From Christiangramia sp. (GTDB lineage Bacteria; Bacteroidota; Bacteroidia; Flavobacteriales; Flavobacteriaceae), in the NCBI GenBank assembly GCA_024635735.1, contig JAGXII010000170.1, positions 1 through 8,491 of the forward strand: a stretch of 8,491 bases of DNA. Direction: 5' to 3'. Position 1 is the first letter of the stretch, and the number at the start of each line of letters is the position of its first letter. Positions 6,269 through 8,491 of the stretch are shown one piece after another. The translations under genes were made by a program, and so were the position numbers. The notes beneath the pieces are model-generated. The model had not been told where the DNA came from, made no database searches, and saw only the letters and a program-made list of their open reading frames with translations.

Positions 6269-6571
6269 ATGACAATATTTAATAATAAAATGCTGGTAAA
6301 GAGTATCACATATGACCTTATAGGTATGGCTACAATAGCAATTCCTTTTATTGGTCCTTTTCTTGATATAATCTGGGCTCCTTTTGCTGCCAGTAAAATG
6401 AGGGAAATGTATCCCGGGAAGAAGGGGAAACTTGCAGCTGTACTTGTATTTCTTGAAGAAATTCTACCTGGCACCGATATCATACCATCTTTTACTCTAA
6501 TGTATTTATATACTTTTGTCTGGAAGAGGGAAACTCTTAAACCTCAGGTAATTGAAGTGAAAAGCTATTAA
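6269..6571 (+). CDS. Small two-helix membrane protein with DIIWAP motif, function unknown
   Basis: This 100-residue protein has two hydrophobic segments (about 15-42 and 55-86) joined by a short basic loop (SKMREMYPGKKGK), so it is probably an inner-membrane hairpin. The first segment ends in DIIWAPFAAS (33-42). The second contains FLEEILPGTDIIPSFTL (61-77), an unusual acidic and proline-rich stretch inside a hydrophobic region. I have an impression of similar short proteins in other Flavobacteriia but know no assigned function. It lies 44 nt after folE on the same strand, with no strong promoter between, and ends just before a strong terminator, so it is probably the last gene of the msrA-folE unit. 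The ATG at 6269 is used here; Met8 (6290) is an alternative start. Coding is supported by the patterned hydrophobicity, the position and the terminator. Confidence 0.75.
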   Translation: MTIFNNKMLVKSITYDLIGMATIAIPFIGPFLDIIWAPFAASKMREMYPGKKGKLAAVLVFLEEILPGTDIIPSFTLMYLYTFVWKRETLKPQVIEVKSY

Positions 6572-6576
6572 TAATC

Positions 6577-6608
6577 AAAAAAAGGCTGCCCATCAGCAGC
6601 CTTTTTTT
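6577..6608. terminator. Perfect bidirectional hairpin terminator
   Basis: A 13-bp perfect stem pairs 6577-6589 (seven A then GGCTGC) with 6596-6608 (GCAGCC then seven T) around a six-base loop, CCATCA. Because the stem begins with A7 and ends with T7, each strand has a T-tract after the GC core. It can therefore stop transcription from both the small membrane protein gene (+) and the TonB receptor gene (-), whose stop codon is only 3 nt beyond. Confidence 0.95.
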
Positions 6609-6611
6609 ATT

Positions 6612-8491
6612 CTATAAAATGAAGGAAACCGAGAGCTTAATATTCCTTCCAATATTTTGAATATCATCAGTCTTTAAACGTGAAAGATGTGAAATATAGC
6701 TTCGGTCCAGAAGATTATTTCCGCTAATATTAAAACTCAACTCATTATTCCCAAGATCTACTCTTGCTCCAAGTCCCGCATTTAATAAGCCATAACCGCC
6801 GGTGCGTGTTTCAAACTGACTCACATTTTCTTTATCAAATACATTTTTTAAAGTGACGAAGGCAAATTTGTCTTTTAGTAGCTCGCCTTTATCAAATTCT
6901 ACCCTAAACGTGTTTGTAATCGAATTTGCAGGAATTAAGGGTAAATATCCACCATCTTTCAGTTTACCGGTAACGGTCTCAAAACTACTTTCCAGATGTA
7001 GCCAGTCCAGAGGATGTGGATGAAGGTGAAAACCAAATTCTCCACCGTATAATACAGCATCGTTTTGCACATATTGGAATACGGCATTATCATCTCTAAT
7101 TTCTCCTGTGGGGCTTATGTAAATATAATCGGAAACCGAATTATGAAACCCATTTATAAAGGCTTCAAAATGTTTTTCTCGCCATTCAAGGGCAAGATCA
7201 GCCTGTAGATTTTGCTCGTTTTGAAGCTCCGGATTTCCTATTTCAAAACGGTTCGCTCCACTATGAGTGCCATTGGAAGTTAATTCCGATAGGTTTGGCG
7301 CTCGAAAACCGGTTGCAAGATTGAGTCTTACCACAAATTTACTATCATATTGATATTTAGCGCCCAAGGCAGAATTAATACTAGAAAAGGAACGATCTAT
7401 CGGAGCGAAATACTCAGCATCTTCAGGACTTCCGTAGCTTTCAGTTTCAATATTTCTTAAATCATAACGAAGACCACCCTGAAAATCCCAATTTGTTAAA
7501 TGATAGTGGGCGGTCCCAAAAACTCCAAAATCCTTCGTCATTGCATCAGGAATGAGAATTTCCTTTCCATAATTTGAATTTTCCTGATCCATTCCCTGAA
7601 CTCCAATAATGGTCTGGAAATTTCCAAAATCAGGTAAATTATATTTTACATTATAATTAAAAGTTTTCAAATGCATTTCCAATGCGGGACCGTCTTCCGT
7701 ATTTTCTGCTGCATCCAGAATGAGATCATGCTCCTCGAATTCCTTCCTGTTATTAAACTGATATCCAAATTTGGCATCGAGACTGGAATTATTAAAATAA
7801 AGCCTGTTATCCAGACTCAAAATATTATTGTTTATTTGCTGATAGAGAAGCAGTGGCTTTTTTTCTGTATTCTGAACTCCAATATTCTCAGGAATTCCAA
7901 TTTCTGAATTATTATAATTATAGCGTAAATCGGCTTTATATTTTGCTATTTGAAAGCCAATTCCGGTCTTAATATCTTTTTCATTAAACCTGGTATTGGT
8001 AACCCGATATCCATCGCCGGTTTTATAATCACTGTGGGTAGCATAACTTCCTCTGGCCAGGAATTTAAAACGCTCGGCTGAAGTTTTAGCCATGGCGCTA
8101 CCCTGAAATCCCAAAGTATTAGAGAAATAATCGGTTTCAATTTGAGCTTTGGTCGAATTTTCGGCGGCATAAGACTCAGGATTTAGATATAACACTCCTC
8201 CAATAGCATCACTTCCATATAGAAGCGAGGCAGGCCCTTTAATCACTTCAACGCTTCCAATCCCTTTGGAACTTATTCCTAGACCATGCTCATCACCATA
8301 TTGCTGATTTTCCAATCGGACTCCCTGTGTAAAAACCAGAACCCGATTGGAACTCAGGCCACGAATTACAGGCTTTCCGATGCCTACACCAGTGGTGAGG
8401 CTTTCCACTCCTGCCATTTGTGTGATTCCGTCAGAAAGGGAAAGGGCGCCTCTTTTCTCCAGTTGAGAGACATTCTCACGATCTACTTTCA
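6612..8491 (-). CDS. TonB-dependent outer-membrane receptor, 5' end outside window
   Basis: About 625 codons are visible, and the frame stays open to the right edge. Reading back from the ATG at 8417 the frame continues upstream with SQLEKRGALSLSDGITQ, which is plug-domain sequence, so that ATG is internal and the true start lies outside. The plug is recognised by PVIRGLSSNRVLV (visible residues 40-52) and VIKGPASLLYGSDAIGG (82-98). The remainder is the beta-barrel, with many alternating aromatic strands and the usual barrel block LNLATGFRAPNLSEL. The last strand reads RNIKLSVSFIL, slightly unlike the usual terminal aromatic residue. Such receptors import scarce ligands such as iron-siderophores, haem, other metals, vitamin B12 or glycans, using TonB energy. 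The ligand here is unknown. There is no adjacent SusD-like gene in the window, which argues against a polysaccharide locus. It is transcribed towards the terminator at 6577-6608. Confidence 0.9.
   Translation of the reverse strand, partial: KVDRENVSQLEKRGALSLSDGITQMAGVESLTTGVGIGKPVIRGLSSNRVLVFTQGVRLENQQYGDEHGLGISSKGIGSVEVIKGPASLLYGSDAIGGVLYLNPESYAAENSTKAQIETDYFSNTLGFQGSAMAKTSAERFKFLARGSYATHSDYKTGDGYRVTNTRFNEKDIKTGIGFQIAKYKADLRYNYNNSEIGIPENIGVQNTEKKPLLLYQQINNNILSLDNRLYFNNSSLDAKFGYQFNNRKEFEEHDLILDAAENTEDGPALEMHLKTFNYNVKYNLPDFGNFQTIIGVQGMDQENSNYGKEILIPDAMTKDFGVFGTAHYHLTNWDFQGGLRYDLRNIETESYGSPEDAEYFAPIDRSFSSINSALGAKYQYDSKFVVRLNLATGFRAPNLSELTSNGTHSGANRFEIGNPELQNEQNLQADLALEWREKHFEAFINGFHNSVSDYIYISPTGEIRDDNAVFQYVQNDAVLYGGEFGFHLHPHPLDWLHLESSFETVTGKLKDGGYLPLIPANSITNTFRVEFDKGELLKDKFAFVTLKNVFDKENVSQFETRTGGYGLLNAGLGARVDLGNNELSFNISGNNLLDRSYISHLSRLKTDDIQNIGRNIKLSVSFIL

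Noticed and set aside
1..8491. CRISPR arrays, tRNA or rRNA genes, toxin-antitoxin or restriction systems
   Set aside because: No regularly spaced repeats, cloverleaf-like sequence, rRNA motifs or defence-protein families were seen on either strand.

Overview
The window looks like chromosomal DNA from a marine-type member of the Flavobacteriaceae (Bacteroidota), perhaps close to Gramella/Christiangramia. The reasons are AT-rich DNA, Bacteroidota-specific families (a DUF5916 outer-membrane protein, a TIGR02757/DUF2400 protein, a Bacteroidota-type TonB-dependent receptor) and promoters of the Bacteroidota sigma-A type (TTG, about 20 nt, TAnnTTTG). The genus is inference from general appearance only.

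Layout. (1) Positions 1-998 look accessory. The left edge holds the tail of what resembles a serine site-specific recombinase, cut off inside its DNA-binding region. Next come a stand-alone BLUF blue-light sensor gene (+) and about 370 nt with no convincing gene but several inverted repeats. (2) Positions 999-4929 carry three minus-strand genes. In transcription order they are a signal-peptide-bearing CBM9-like/DUF5916 outer-membrane protein, a LolD-type ABC ATPase, and a TIGR02757 protein that appears to start with TTG 12 nt after the ATPase stop. (3) From a divergent promoter region at about 4930-5066, the plus strand carries msrA, folE (starting on the base after the msrA stop) and a 100-residue two-helix membrane protein of unknown function. 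(4) A perfect bidirectional hairpin terminator at 6577-6608 separates this group from a convergent TonB-dependent receptor that runs off the right edge.

How the genes fit together. The DUF5916 protein, the LolD-like ATPase and the TonB receptor are all envelope functions. MsrA repairs oxidised methionine and FolE makes the first pterin intermediate of folate synthesis; their abutting reading frames imply co-transcription and probably coupled translation. The BLUF gene has no recognisable output partner in the window, and its place beside a recombinase remnant suggests it came in on, or next to, a mobile element.

I did not find a multi-gene system that I can defend as new. The best leads are the BLUF/recombinase segment, the small membrane protein with DIIWAP and LPGTD motifs, and the lolD/TIGR02757 junction.
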